A stretch of DNA of 64,000 nt, taken from positions 40,207,960 through 40,271,959 of the forward strand of contig JAJLRJ010000004.1 in NCBI GenBank assembly GCA_024195265.1, given 5' to 3'. The stretch is from Dendrophyllia cribrosa (lineage: Eukaryota; Cnidaria; Anthozoa; Scleractinia; Dendrophylliidae). The number at the start of each line of letters is the position of its first letter. Positions within the stretch are counted from its first letter, which is position 1. Below the pieces are notes generated by a model. It saw nothing but the letters and a program-made list of their open reading frames with translations, had not been told where the DNA came from and made no database searches. Of this stretch, positions 9,678 through 21,129 are shown piece after piece. The translations under genes and the position numbers were made by a program.

Positions 9678-9926
9678 TGTAATGATACGGGTCGAGAGCG
9701 AACTCACTTGAGAGCACGATTATAGACTGAACACGCTTTATTACAAGAAACCTACAAGAATGAATAAATTTCACAAGCACATGAAATATATAACTATATG
9801 GTAACTGCGCATGTGCGGAGAAGCTGGAGACCGGAAGCGGAAGTCCAGTTACAAAACCTAAACTATGACACATTTCATAACCAGACAAAAAGCAATGCTT
9901 AATGTTTAAAATATGTTCAGCTAACA
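9678..9926 (-). repeat. 5' LTR of the gypsy element
   Basis: A 249-bp segment on the minus strand that starts TGTTAGCTG and ends ACA, next to the primer-binding site. It contains a TATA-like stretch (ATAGTTATATATTTC) and, further on, AATAAA, the usual promoter and polyadenylation signals of an LTR. No partner LTR exists in the window, so the limits rest on the TG..CA ends and the primer site. Confidence 0.65.
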
Positions 9927-10190
9927 TGAAGAATCCATTAGTATCTTTGCCTTTGTATCAATATTAAACATATTATTATTGCCCAACAAGAACTTATTAA
10001 GAGTGGCTGATCTCTTTATATAGCATATTCAAACTGAAGACAAACTGGCATTAAATTAAGAAAGCCAAACCCATCACATAAATGCAATGGATTGGAATGG
10101 AATGAAATGCGATGTAGTAGTGTTCTAGATAAAAAAAAAAGGGTCTCTAGTTAAAACCCGGTCAAGTGAACCAGGGTTGGTAACATTACC
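9927..10190. other. No gene seen
   Basis: AT-rich sequence with a short GGAAT-type stretch (10087-10110). Nothing supported. Confidence 0.3.
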
Positions 10191-10194
10191 ATAC

Positions 10195-11110
10195 ATATAT
10201 ACAGTGTAGGGGGCAGCTTACATATAGGGGCAAGTTCATGCATGCTGCCAGTTTAATGATAGTGCGCGGTTTTGCACAAGTTACTTGACATATAAGGGGT
10301 GAGGGTGAGTTGAAGGCTTGAGTTCTCGATCACTCAAAGATCAAAAAATAATTTTTGAGCAATTTTAATTGTGATCAATTAACAAAATATTGGAAGGATT
10401 CAAGTCCTGTTCAAGATGTAATATTGATATTGGCTGTATTTAATAATAAATAAATAAAAAATAAAAAAATAACTGGAGGTATGTGTGAACTCACCACCAT
10501 ATGTAAGGTGCTCCTATATGAAAGGGAACCTTGCATGACATTGCCTGCTGTCATGTACATGTAACTAGCAGTATGCATGAACTCACCCCCACATGTAAAG
10601 TAACTGGTGGTATGCATGAACTCGTCCCTATATGTAAGGCACCCTCATTCGTAAGAATAATATTAACCTTGAGCAACAACGTGCGCCTTCAAGTAACTGG
10701 TGGTACCCGTGAACTTGTCCCTATATACTGTATAAGGCACCCCTGTATGTAATGTGCCCCTTACAAGAAAGCTTGTTAACTTTATGTAACGCACAATTAA
10801 ATGTAAGTCACCCCTCCATATAATGTGACCAGTTTTAATAATTATGTTAACATTTGTACATGTAGGCTTTCAAAAGGGATTTTGAGCCTCTAGTGCTCAA
10901 TATATGAACAGTGCCCGAATATTTATGTTAGTTGCCCCAGAAAGATTGTTACCAGCCTGTCTGTTTCTAAATAAAATAATTGAGGTCAAGAAGTTCTAGT
11001 GTAAATTTCCATTTTATTTTTTGAATATTTTCACGCAATGCATCTTGCATAACTGGCAATATGCGTGAACTTGCCCCTACATGTAAGGTGCTCCTATATG
11101 AAATGTAATG
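10195..11110. repeat. Degenerate tandem repeats, about 45 bp
   Basis: A diverged unit recurs at about 10470, 10565, 10605, 10690 and 11050: AACTGGTGGTATGCATGAAC, then CTYGTCCCTATATGTAAGGY-type sequence and CACCCCTATATG. The copies are spaced unevenly and interrupted by AT-rich sequence. An old tandem or dispersed repeat; no coding value. Confidence 0.6.
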
Positions 11111-11558
11111 TTACCAATGCTAGGAGATAAGGCTGGCCACCTGACATGACTAATTAGTGAAAAACCACTGACAATTTGGTGAGGTCCATGTTTGTTGACC
11201 TGTTGCTATTCCTAATTGACTCCTCACTATTTAAACGTAACTAAAACCCTTCACTGAACTGCACTGCGCTGTGCTGTTCTGCACTTCACTTCACTGGCTG
11301 TAGGTGCTTGCTGTAAAGTTTGAACTGACTATGGAAATGAATGTAATTTTTATGGCTTATGCTTGATTGCCTTGTAGATCAAAAATCACAATACACCTTT
11401 ATTGTATCAGCTAAACAACGATTGTACATTTTGAAATATTAGTAGGCATGGCTGAAAACCAAGGGAAATGTTACAAAACCCATTCACTCTGCCTTTGTGG
11501 TTCACTGGGCTTTATACAATCTTATTAGATAATTAATGTAATTACTGTTCTATTGCAG
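11111..11558. other. No gene seen, probable intron
   Basis: Low-complexity, AT-rich sequence ending in a polypyrimidine stretch and acceptor (tgttctattgcag) for the next candidate exon. Confidence 0.3.
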
Positions 11559-11594
11559 GACGTTTCAAACCTACCGTTGCTTTTTTGTTCGAAA
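11559..11594 (+). CDS. Candidate 36-nt microexon, phase 1-1
   Basis: Lies between a good acceptor (ctgttctattgcag) and the donor GTAAGTAG. In phase 1-1 it reads RFKPTVAFLFE without a stop. The product is unknown. Length, phase and splice sites parallel the plus-strand candidates at 16699-16728 and 24960-24983. A segment this short could occur by chance. Confidence 0.3.
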
Positions 11595-11627
11595 GTAAGT
11601 AGATTTTGCTCTTTGATAAGGTGGATT

Positions 11628-13351
11628 TGTTAAGCCGCAAAATGTAACAACTGACGCAAAATGTAACATTAATGCGAAATGTAACAACTTTTGACGCAAA
11701 ATGTAACATTAACCCGAAATGTAACAACTTTTGACACAAAATGTTACAATTTCTTTAACGCGAAATGTAACAACTTTTTACTGCAAAGTGTAACAATGCC
11801 TTTAACGCAAAATGTAACAACACCTTTAACGCAAAATATAACAACACTAAATATAAAAACCTTTTCAATAAATATTGACTACATTACTATTTCACAGTGT
11901 GAAAACAGGTTTTTTCGGCACTATGGACAATTCTCTTTTGACTAGGGTTGGCTTGTCAACCTGGGGGAACACTCGGATCTGGGGATCCGGGATCTCTCAC
12001 GGCTTACAGTAGATAATATCACCTAGATGAATAGAACAGGCAGACGTTTGGTCCAACGTAGTTTATAATACAGGCAGTCCAGAATCTCACCAAAGAATAT
12101 TTTACAATACTCTCAGTTCAAGGCTAAGCCAATGGTCAGTGGTAGGTCGCTGACCAAGAAGACTGAGGACTCGGTTTAGATTGGATTGATAGATATATGA
12201 AAGTTAAAAAAAAAATTGTGCACCGTAAATCATCCCCGACTGCAAAAGATCCCCAAAATACACCGTAAGTGATCCCAAACCGCAAAATTAATGATCTCCA
12301 AAATGGACCGCAAGTGATCCCCTTCGAAAATCAGAATGGAGTGGAGTTTTCGCACGGAATGATTGATGAATATTATTTTAAAACAGTATAAAAACGCATC
12401 AATCAATGGTCAGTATAATTTTATTTAACTGTACTGCTACGTTCAGCGAGATCTCTTTCGCCACCCTTCATTTACGTTCTGCATATTCATTCTTTTTCTA
12501 TAAAGAGTAAAATAGAAACACAGGCAACACAGTGTCTTGAAACACGAAGCCTGGTATGAGATTGCTGCAACAAAACATCACTGTAAGGGGAGTTAAATTG
12601 AAAGCCACAAGACTGAAAAAACTGAAAATGGCTGCATGTACCAAAGTAGCAAATTAAGTTGGATTCATTTTTGGGATATAAAATTAACTTTTACATGTCG
12701 GCCAGAAATTAAGGCATGATATAAAAAAGTTGTCGCCCACATTTTCCTTCAAAATTCTTAATTGGACCGTTTTAATGGAATTACGCTAAATCATGAAAAC
12801 GTTTTATAATTTAACTCAATCCCCACTTGTTTTGTTCAGTATACTAAGCAGTTCTAAGCAACTTTTCGAAGTCATGCGACTTATAACATCTAGGACATGT
12901 TGTGTAAGTTTGTTTATTGTCTTTTTTTTAAAAGGTATTTATAGGTCAGTGTGATGAGAAACGGGCGGACGGACACGAACAGTTTTTTAAAAGTTGATGA
13001 TGTATTATGTATGTATGGCGCAACGCTAAAACCTTTCAACTCAGTAATACCGTATTGGAAGACTTCAGAATTAAATTTTTGATCTTATCGTGTGACCAGT
13101 AAGCCAGTAAGGTTACGCAATTAGACTAAAAGGTGTTGCTTGTTTTGATAAGAGGGCAAATGTGTCCAAATTTCCTTGTTTGTATTTCAAGATCAGAGTT
13201 GTTACATTTTGCGTTAAAGGCATTGTTACATTTTGCGGTAAAAAGTTGTTACATTTCGCGTTAAAGAAATTGTTACATTTTGCGTCAAAAGTTGTTACAT
13301 TTCGGGTTAATGTTACATTTTGTGTAAGTTGTTACATTTTGCGGCGTAACA
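11628..13351. mobile_element. TIR DNA element with subterminal TGTAAC repeats, GGATT duplication
   Basis: Flanked by the 5-bp direct repeat GGATT (11623-11627 and 13352-13356). The ends are TGTTAAGCCGCAAAATG and its complement with one mismatch. Each end continues for 150-230 bp as tandem copies of a unit near CGCAAAATGTAACAACTTTT, inverted between ends. There is no transposase frame, so it is non-autonomous. A 5-bp duplication is known for Transib-type elements among others, but these ends do not look like Transib, so no superfamily is assigned. A decayed end of the same family lies at 24270-24336. Confidence 0.75.
12225..12325. repeat. Short tandem repeat of a CCGCAAGTGATCCCC unit
   Basis: Inside the previous element. 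Three to four diverged copies of ACCGTAAGTGATCCCC / AAAATGGACCGCAAGTGATC follow one another. The same type of repeat is familiar to me from cnidarian sequence, but this was not checked. Confidence 0.5.
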
Positions 13352-13356
13352 GGATT

Positions 13357-13803
13357 ATCAATGTTTTTGTGGAGGCTGTGATGTGGATCAGTGTCCACTC
13401 AGGCCATTTAGGTAGATGATGATAATAACAATGAGATTAGTACTAATCATAGTTAACTGAGAGAGGAATTGCTAGCCAGCGGTCTTCGCCCAGCGACTCA
13501 AGCTCCGGTCAGCTGCCACACATGCATGATAGCTTGCTTGCTTGCCTCGTGGTCTGCCATTTCTCAGCTTGCTTGCCTTCCACTTGCCTGCTCAATTGCC
13601 CCACTCCTCCCACCTCTGATTTGGGGGGCTCTGGATCATCGTCTGTATTTATTTTCCACTGTGATAGCAGTGTGACAGGTGCCGGGGGTAGACCCGTGGC
13701 TTGGTTGCCATGGTTACCTCTTTAGCTGCATGTTGCTTGCCCTAGCTGGTTCATTGCATTGCCTTTGCATATATGGCACCTACCCTCCATTCAATGGATA
13801 GAC
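13357..13803. other. No gene seen
   Basis: Mixed sequence with a moderately GC-rich part (13460-13750). Short open stretches exist but show no start, splice or domain support. Confidence 0.3.
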
Positions 13804-13809
13804 TAAATA

Positions 13810-13843
<34 letters not shown>

Positions 13844-13910
13844 GCTTTTATTGCACAAGATGAAATACATATCCCATGTAACAAATGAAGCAAACTTGCA
13901 CTAGAAAAAA
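13804..13910 (-). repeat. (ATT)n-tailed retroelement 3' end
   Basis: An AAT microsatellite (about 13806-13842) followed by GGCTTTTATTGCACAAGATG. On the minus strand this is a sequence ending GCAATAAAAGCC(ATT)n, the style of CR1/L2-type LINE or SINE tails. A similar end is found at 34168-34262. Only the tail is present. Confidence 0.45.
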
Positions 13911-13917
13911 TAAGATA

Positions 13918-15692
13918 CAGTGCAGCTCAGAAATAAGGGACCACAAAAACGCGCTTCAAATGCGTTAGTTAGAAATGCGTTAACGCGAGTGCGTTAATCT
14001 AATGCGCTTCAAAAGCGCGCTTGTAGCAGAGCTCATTAGTATGTATGAGCTAGCTCATTGTTGTCTGTTTATTGTTGCCTTTGATGGCTTATGGTCTAAA
14101 CAATGTCCACATGTAAAAATATACAGTTGTTTTCATCCCGCTTTTTTGACGGTGGACGTGACATGTCGGACGCATCGCTAGTTTAATTTCGCTCGCTGCA
14201 AAATAGACCTCAGAATCGCTGGATCTTCTACGAAAGAGCATTTCACCGTTTCAAGAACTTTTCTAACCAAAGATGTGCGAATTCCAATGCTTTTTCTCGC
14301 GAACTGTGTAAGTTCGCTTGAAGTTTACGGATAGAAACAACAGAGGCGACATGACACGTCGCTAGAAATCTTTGAAGTTTCGCTCGCCAAAAAATAATGT
14401 TAAAATAGTTGGCGCGTCGAAATAAATGCCATCATGAGATGGATCTTCATCGAAAGACCATTACGCCGTTTTAAGCACTTTCTTGGACCTTGTAGAACCA
14501 GAGATATCATGTTTTAAACAACAAGAAATCATTGACATGACCGCAAGCGGCGAGATCAAGTTACTTTCGCTCCGCTTATCACGTCGCTAAAATCTTTAAA
14601 GATTCGTTCGAAAAAAAAAGATCTTAAAATGTTGGCGCTTCGAAATAAATGCCATCACGAGTCAGACATTCATCGAAAGAACATTTTTCCGTTTTAAGCA
14701 CTTTCTTGCTCCTTGTAGAACCAGAGATATCATCATTGACATGGCGAAAATATTGATCCCGCCGCTCGTGGTCACGTGTCAATATTTACATTTGTGAGCG
14801 GTCAGCTCCAAACAGTGCATAAAAGAAGCGAACGCAAGTTTCGCGAAAGAAATGTGTATTAAAGATTTTCTCTCGCTTTTCAAGTCAATTATCTCGAAAT
14901 AAAGCGACTTTTTTCATCAGCGAACGGAGCGAGTTCCTGTTTTGCTGCGACGAAAGCTTTTCAACAGTCTGTGATGATATAAATGTGCACGTGCATTTGG
15001 CGCCGGGATTTCGCACCATGCAGTTTAACAACGTATACTCCTGGAGCGAAAATAAACTTGAGATCACACTTGAGCGCTAGTATTTGGAGTGTTGAAATTT
15101 CTTGTGGATAAAACAGATGAAAAGCTTTTCATGGAATGATTGAGGACATTGAGCAATGTTTATAATATTCGACGCGTAAGGAGTTTCGTCGCCGGCACTT
15201 TCACGTCTTCCACGGGATCTATGCAAATGTACACATGCGCTTGACACCGCGAGAGAACGTTTGCTATATTTTGCTTCATTTCATTCACTGTCGTCGCCAA
15301 CCTCCGTTTTTAACATTTGTGCTTCTTCCAAGGTTTTTGTTTTTAATGGCAAGAATAGTTGTGCAAGCTGTTTGTAAGGACAAGTACGCGAGTTTCGATT
15401 GGATTCAATTTCGCTTGCAAATCGAAAGTTCCATGGTTGTTTTGATTCAATTTCATTCATGGCGGCCGCTAGTATGCATTTGTTTTAGTGGCGTTTTGAT
15501 AGCAGAACTTGTCTTTTGTTCAGGGAAATTTAGGAAAACAATGCCACATAAAGCAAAACTATGGCAATGAATAACAAAAGCGAAAGCGCGCTTTATAAAC
15601 GCGCTTCCAAACGCGCTTTTTGTAACGCGTTAACGCGAAAAACGTGCGTGTGGTTTGCGTGTGCGTTGGGCGCTTATTTCTGAGCTGCACTG
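13918..15692. mobile_element. TIR DNA element, 7-bp TAAGATA duplication
   Basis: Ends CAGTGCAGCTCAGAAATAAG and its perfect complement (20 bp), flanked by TAAGATA on both sides (13911-13917, 15693-15699). Both ends continue with inverted, GCGC-rich repeats (ACGCGCTT, TTAACGCG). The interior has about three diverged 220-bp tandem units, recognised by GAACCAGAGATATCAT and TTTTAAGCACTTTCTT. No transposase is visible. The CAGTG start recalls hAT elements (usual 8-bp duplication); a 7-bp duplication would also suit Dada-type elements. Class left open. Confidence 0.75.
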
Positions 15693-15699
15693 TAAGATA

Positions 15700-15999
15700 A
15701 AAGATAGATAAAATAAAAATTTATTTTAAGGAAGTCAACCCTATAGCTAACCTATAATTATTTAAACCCAGTTAGTAAGAAAGCTAAAAAGTTTGCGGGG
15801 TCGTGTAAGGATATCTACATTTGCATAATTTGTCAATATGAGGTAAATAGATAAAAGTTTATTTCCAAGCAAATTGAACAAGCTAAGGTGGCTCACCGGT
15901 ACCTTCCCTGCTCTGGTTTCCACTTATATCCAGGATTGCATGCACGTACTGTTTAACAAATACTTTGACAGACTCATTTATCAATTTCATATTTCTTCA
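15700..15999. other. No gene seen
   Basis: AT-rich sequence without supported features. Confidence 0.3.
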
Positions 16000-16262
16000 T
16001 ATATGAGAGAATTATGTGTGTTATGGTGAACTTTTATACACTGTAGATGAGGACACTTTGTGATGCCTATCATGGAGTAGCGTGCCCCCCTCTGCGTGCA
16101 ATCCTGGACATTACTCCTGGTTTCCATAGCATTAACCAGAAGCATCACTACTCCCCCTGGATGGGATGCTACAATGTAGTCCATCGCAGGGTTACCCTTC
16201 CAGCATTTTGTTAGGTACACCTGGGCTGAGTTGTTCAAAAGCTGGTTAACATTAAGACGGGG
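16000..16262. repeat. Probable dispersed repeat
   Basis: The stretch containing CCCCCTGGATGGGATGCTAC, TCCATCGCAGGGTTACCC and CTGAGTTGTTCAAAAGCTGG is more GC-rich than its surroundings and resembles a dispersed repeat I remember from cnidarian and other invertebrate genomes. No ends or duplications are seen. Identification is from memory. Confidence 0.4.
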
Positions 16263-16698
16263 ATAAATGATAATGTATTACAAAATCTTTGAGTTTACTT
16301 GACTGTTGGTCAAGGCTGATGTACAACTAAAGTCTAAAAGCATCCTAACCAGAACTTTGAGGTTGTTGGGCTTTCAGTAAACCAATCAATTATGTTTGAT
16401 TTTTCAATCGATAACAAGTCAAACATAAATGTGAAAACATTTGTGGATATTTTATGGAATGTCGCAGTTTGTAAATGAATATCCAAGCATGATGATGCCA
16501 AGCTGTCTATTGGGAAATTTTGTTTCATTAAATTGAACGCAAAGTTACAAAACATGTGGTATACATCTGGTCAAAAGTTGTATATTTAGAGAAAAAGTTG
16601 TATGTGTTAGGTCAAAAGCTGAATCAGTGCGACGTTACTTCTGTTCCATAGCTATATGAATATATGTGATGTATGTGATCCTCCATTTTCTTTGGCAG

Positions 16699-16728
16699 AG
16701 TCTGATATGGACGATCAGGATGACGAAT
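16699..16728 (+). CDS. Candidate 30-nt microexon, acidic, phase 1-1
   Basis: Acceptor (tttctttggcag) and donor (GTAAGTATT) are both close to consensus. In phase 1-1 the 30 nt read SDMDDQDDE, strongly acidic. The similarity to SDMESDD in the minus-strand exon at 262-321 is notable at DNA level too (TCWGATATGGA). Probably an internal disordered, acidic segment of an unidentified protein. Confidence 0.4.
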
Positions 16729-16737
16729 GTAAGTATT

Positions 16738-18083
16738 GAGTAAGAATGAACATAATACACTTAAGCACTAGCATCTGGCAGTAGTAAGGTTAAGGTGGCT
16801 CGACTGGGTTTTTGAGTGACGATACCCTTTAACTTTAAGAAACTTGCCGTGTACCACCATAAACGATCCAACGGAAAATCGATTGCCACAGCTGTACTAG
16901 AGAAAGGTTAAGTAACAATCCGTGTAAGAAGTAGGCAATTCTCTATTGTTCCGCGGCATTTCGCTTTCCCTACATAAGAATGTTTAGATTTTCGTACTGA
17001 GAATACGTCAACCTATGGACAACATGGTTTTGAAATAAAATTTACTGAAACTTTATTTTAAAGCGATGTTTCTTTTGTGTTACAAGATTTCATCCAATCG
17101 TGAGACTCCAAAACAATGGCCAAGAAAGACTTCTAATTTTCCATGTTCCCCACATAGAATTTTTGTTGCATTAAAAATCACAATAGTTTTCACTAAAAGG
17201 GAATCAATTAGTAAACTAGAGAAAAATAAATGCGCTGCCTGATGAAGTTATGGTAGATTTTCATGTTTTAGCCAATGAGATGGACGGTTTCAACAATAGC
17301 ACAATTCACACCTTTCTGCATTCCGTGCATTTGGCGTGCCTACTTCTTACGTGGAACATTACTTAAAGTTTCAGATGAGGTAAGTTTTATCAAAATCGGA
17401 GTTGCCATAGCAACGTTATGACGTCACCACCTGTTTTACATAATACCGAATTACTTGTAATAAAGAGATAATTTTGGAAAATGCTCTCTGGATCTTCGAC
17501 CTGACGTACTTGTCCCAACGTCTGCAAAATTTTAAGAATTTCTATGGAAGCGTTTTTGAGAAAATTTCGAGTGAAGTTTTAAGGTGTTTAAATATAACCA
17601 AAAACAAAACAATTTTGAAATATTATTTAAAATTCAACAAGGCTTGATGAAATGAATTTTATACCATCCAAATACCTTGAGTGAAAATCTCAAGGAAATC
17701 GTTCCGGACCGTTTGGATTTCAGATATATTGGCTTGAATATGACCTGGCCTGGAGTGTTATTTCGCTTTTATATCAAAAATTGACCTTACACTTATTAAA
17801 ATTGTCACGATTTAAAAATCGAATGATGAATTTTTTTAAAACTTAGTCCTCATGAAGATTAATGTTTAATACAATCTCCAAGTTTCAAATTCATTGAAAC
17901 ATTCTAAGGCTGTCAATTTTAAGCGCCAACTCAGGAAAATATTAAGCTGATTTTCGCGCTAGTGGTTTGTTGCTCTCATTATGCGTCCCATTGTCTCGAA
18001 TCGCCATGTAATTGTAAATTTCATTGCATAATGAATTCATGTTTTGAGTAAGATTACACTCAAGAACTAGCATCTGGCAGTTT
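16738..18083. repeat. Direct duplication of about 45 bp flanking 1.26 kb
   Basis: GAGTAAGAATG..ACACTTAAGCACTAG..CATCTGGCAGT (16740-16783) recurs as GAGTAAGATTACACTCAAGAACTAGCATCTGGCAGT-like sequence at 18048-18083. The first copy begins right after the donor of the 16699 exon. The intervening 1.26 kb has no gene; it could be an inserted element with an unusually long flanking duplication, or a local duplication of intron sequence. Confidence 0.5.
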
Positions 18084-18364
18084 CTTGGCGATCATTCTTT
18101 CTCTGCCCTCCTCGTGACTGTTATTATTTTGTCTCTGTAGTAACTAGTGATAACTATTTAAGGAGTTGTGTGCCCAAGTGACATAATGTATCCCATTTGT
18201 TGACGATGTTACTGTACAGGGACCGGATTCACGAAGCCCTCCTAAGTTGAGACATATCCTAAGTATTGTTTCTTAACAATAGCCTACTGTTGGAATGACA
18301 ATATTATTTTTCAGGTCCTTTTTTTTTTTCCTTTTTCTCATTCCGACATCTAAAGCAGGTTTAA
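18084..18364. other. No gene seen; possible dispersed repeat
   Basis: Contains CCGGATTCACGAAGCCCTCC, which looks like part of a dispersed repeat, and a T-run before the LINE. The LINE 5' end is not defined. Confidence 0.3.
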
Positions 18365-18564
18365 ATGCCCTTACAGTTAGTGTCTGGGGCAGAGAGATTG
18401 CAAAGGCAGCTTCTTGTGTTTTTATGTTTGTTTGTTGTGTTAAGTCTTGTTTTTTGTCCAATTGGGAGTAACACCCTCGCTATTTTTAATACCAAAATTA
18501 AGCAATTAAGTTGTCTTAAATACTATATAAACAAATACTACTTTCATTTACGGGTGAAACTCAA

Positions 18565-19366
18565 GTGAATAATGTTGACTTTAAATTAATCTCGTTAAAC
18601 GCTCGCGGGATTCGCGACTTAAGCAAAAGAAGAGCCATCTTTTCCTGGATTAATAAACAAAAAGCGGATATTGCTTTTTTACAAGAAACTTATAGCACTC
18701 CGGATGTTGTTGATCAATGGAGATTTCAATGGCCAGGAAAAATATATTATTCACATGGAACAAACCACAGCAAAGGTGTTATCATCTTAATTAGCAACAA
18801 CATACAATTCGAACTGAAGGCTGAAATTCATGATACGGACAGTCGGTATGTGTTGATTGATGCACTAGTTCAAGATTCGCCATTTTTGTTTTTAAATATC
18901 TATGCCCCAAACAATATATCGGAGCAGAGCACCTTTGTTTCGAGTATGTTGACAGTCCTTGACGAGTACAACTTTGACTCTAGCAGTCAGCTTATTATTG
19001 GAGGAGATTTTAACGTGCATTTGGACGCAGAGTTGGATAACTCAGGGGGTAGAATATGTTAAAAACATAGAAGAGTTAAAATTTTCGTATGACCTTATTG
19101 ATATCTGGCGTGTTAGAAATCCTGATAAAAAACAATACACCTGGAGACAGAAACGGCCCATAGTGCAACGTTGTCTAGATTTTTGGTTAATTAGTGATTG
19201 TCTGCAAGATTTTGTAGAACATACCGATATTATACCTTCCGTCAAGTCCGATCACTCTGCTATTACTCTAAAAATAAACAGTATTGATGAACATGTTTGT
19301 GGTCATTCACACTGGTACTTTAACTCCAGTTTAATAGATGATGAAAATTATGTGAGAATAGGCTGA
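18565..19366 (+). pseudogene. LINE endonuclease domain, frame-shifted
   Basis: Apurinic-type endonuclease. Motifs in order: ISLNARGIRD (start), LQETYSTPD (catalytic Glu), LFLNIYAPN, IIGGDFNVHLDAE (Asp-Phe-Asn), then after a frame change near 19055 KQYTWRQKRP, CLDFWLIS and KSDHSAI (catalytic His). It nicks target DNA to prime reverse transcription. The first frame stops at 19062 soon after GGDFN; homology resumes in the next frame, so protein function is lost. Confidence 0.9.
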
Positions 19367-19544
19367 AAGAAAGCGAAAAATTATGCGCGACAGATCCTAC
19401 GGAAAAAAATATCGAAGATTTCCAAAGGCAACAACTTGAATATGACTCTCTGTTTGATTATATTACCCAAGGAAACATCATACGCTCCAGGGCTACATGG
19501 TATGAAAAAGGAGAAAAGAATAATATTTTTTAAACCTTGAAAAT
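19367..19544 (+). pseudogene. LINE linker between endonuclease and RT
   Basis: Translation in the third frame gives LKESEKLCATDPTEKNIEDF and then SRATWYEKGEKNN, the usual L1 region before the reverse transcriptase. It ends at a stop near 19532; the RT follows in a different frame. Confidence 0.75.
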
Positions 19545-21129
19545 ATGAGGAAAACAAAGAATTGTATACGGAAAATATTTAATAGTGATGAACAGTTGGT
19601 CATAGACATTAAAGGTATCATGACTGAATTGAAAAACTTTTATGAAGATCTTTATCAAAACAAAGATGCAAGCATTGGTGAAGAGGTAGCTGATGACATT
19701 AAAAACTTCACTCAAAACCTTAGTATACCAAAATTATCAGAGAACCTACAAACTCTTTGTGAGGGGCAATTATCATATCAAGAGTGTTACAATGCTTTAC
19801 AAACTTTTAAAAACAATAAATCTCCAGGAAACGATGGCCTGACAGCAGAATTTTATAAAACATTTTGGCCTATTCTGGGTAATCTTCTTGTAGATTCCCT
19901 AAATACCTCTCACATACAAGGAAAACTTTCTAATTCACAACGGCAAGCAATAATAAGACTAATAGAGAAGAAAGATAAAGATAGAAGATATATAGAGAAC
20001 TGGAGACCAATATCATTACTGAATGTGGATTATAAAATTGGATCTAAAGCATTAGCCCTAAGATTAGAGAAAGTTCTACCGAACATCATTCACGAGAACC
20101 AATGTGCCTATGTTAAAGACAGAACTATCTTTGATGCGGTGAGATCAATTAACGATGTTATGGAATACACCAAACAGCAAAATACTCCTGGATTGATGAC
20201 CACTTTCGATTTTAAAAAAGCCTTTGATTCGATAAGCTGGCAGTTTCTGTTTCAAACATTGAAAGTTTTTAATTTTGGTAATTCGTTTGTGAGATGGGTG
20301 GAAGTTCTTTATTCTGATATCTCCAGCTGTGTTATGAACAATGGGTTTGCTTCAGAAATCTTTCAAATTAGGCGAGGTGTCCGGCAAGGTGACCCGCTGT
20401 CGCCGTATCTCTTTATTATTACTCTTGAAATTGTAAATATTGCCATACGTGATAATAAAGAAATTGAAGGAATCCAAGTGGGAAAAAGTAATATAAAACT
20501 TAATGTCTTTGCCGATGATCTCACCACGTTTGTAAAAAATGTTAAATCATTTCGCTCATTATCTATACTGTTGAAAAAGTTTGGAAATGTTTCTGGTCTA
20601 AAATTAAATGAAGAAAAAACTGAGGCCTATTGGTTAGGTAGTTTACACCAGTCATGTGATGATATAGGAATAGAAAAGATCAATAAGCCAATGAAAATAT
20701 TGGGAATTTACTTTACCTATGACTGGAAAAAGTACCAAGAACTTAATTTTGAGAATATTATAAAGTCAATAAATAAATCTCTAAATGCATGGAAGTGGAG
20801 AAATCTAACCTTAATTGGCAGAATTCAAATTATTAAATCTTTTGCAATCCCTAAATTCATGTTCCGAGCAGCACAAATTCCGCTTACGAAAGACATTATT
20901 AAGGAAGTTAATACCGCCTTATTTAGCTTTATATGGAGAGGGAAAGACAAAATTAAACGATTAAGTTTAATTAGTAATTATAAGAAAGGCGGAATGAGAA
21001 TGCCACATATCGATACCCTTGTTTAAACACAAAGGATCGTGTGTCTGAAAAAATATTACGATGGGAACAGTAGCTCTTGGAAACACTTCCTAAACTATTA
21101 TCTCAAAGATGTTGGAGGTCCTTTTCTTT
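19545..21129 (+). pseudogene. LINE reverse transcriptase
   Basis: About 493 residues in one frame (to 21026). Motifs in order: NKSPGNDGLTAEFYK (about 89), ENWRPISLLNVDYKI, TTFDFKKAFDSISW (first Asp), RRGVRQGDPLSPYLF, and the catalytic VFADDLTTF (about 325), then GLKLNEEKTEAYWLG. The thumb region ends KKGGMRMPHIDTL. After the stop at about 21027, homology continues in another frame (CLKKYYDGNSSSW, KDVGGPFL) up to 21129, where the insertion begins. Confidence 0.92.

Larger units (their letters stand above)
5390..9926 (-). mobile_element. Ty3/gypsy-type LTR retrotransposon, 3' LTR missing
   Basis: Reading on the minus strand: a 249-bp LTR (9926-9678), a primer-binding site, a gag-protease-reverse transcriptase-RNase H frame (9535-6632) and an integrase frame (6701-5463). 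Only about 75 bp follow the integrase stop before the foldback element, and no second LTR is found there or left of 1659. The element is therefore truncated at its 3' end. A single frame change separates RNase H from integrase. The protein resembles the elements often labelled K02A2.6-like in invertebrate genomes. Confidence 0.9.

Noticed and set aside
9613..9927. 104-residue minus-strand frame over the LTR
   Set aside because: It overlaps LTR control signals and the primer-binding site; chance frame.
15235..15570. 111-residue frame in the TAAGATA element
   Set aside because: Hydrophobic, low-information translation inside a non-coding DNA element; no motif.
18365..18568. Membrane protein upstream of the LINE endonuclease
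   Set aside because: The hydrophobic stretch is composed of T-rich sequence; it is directly upstream of the LINE frame and more likely 5' LINE or flanking sequence.
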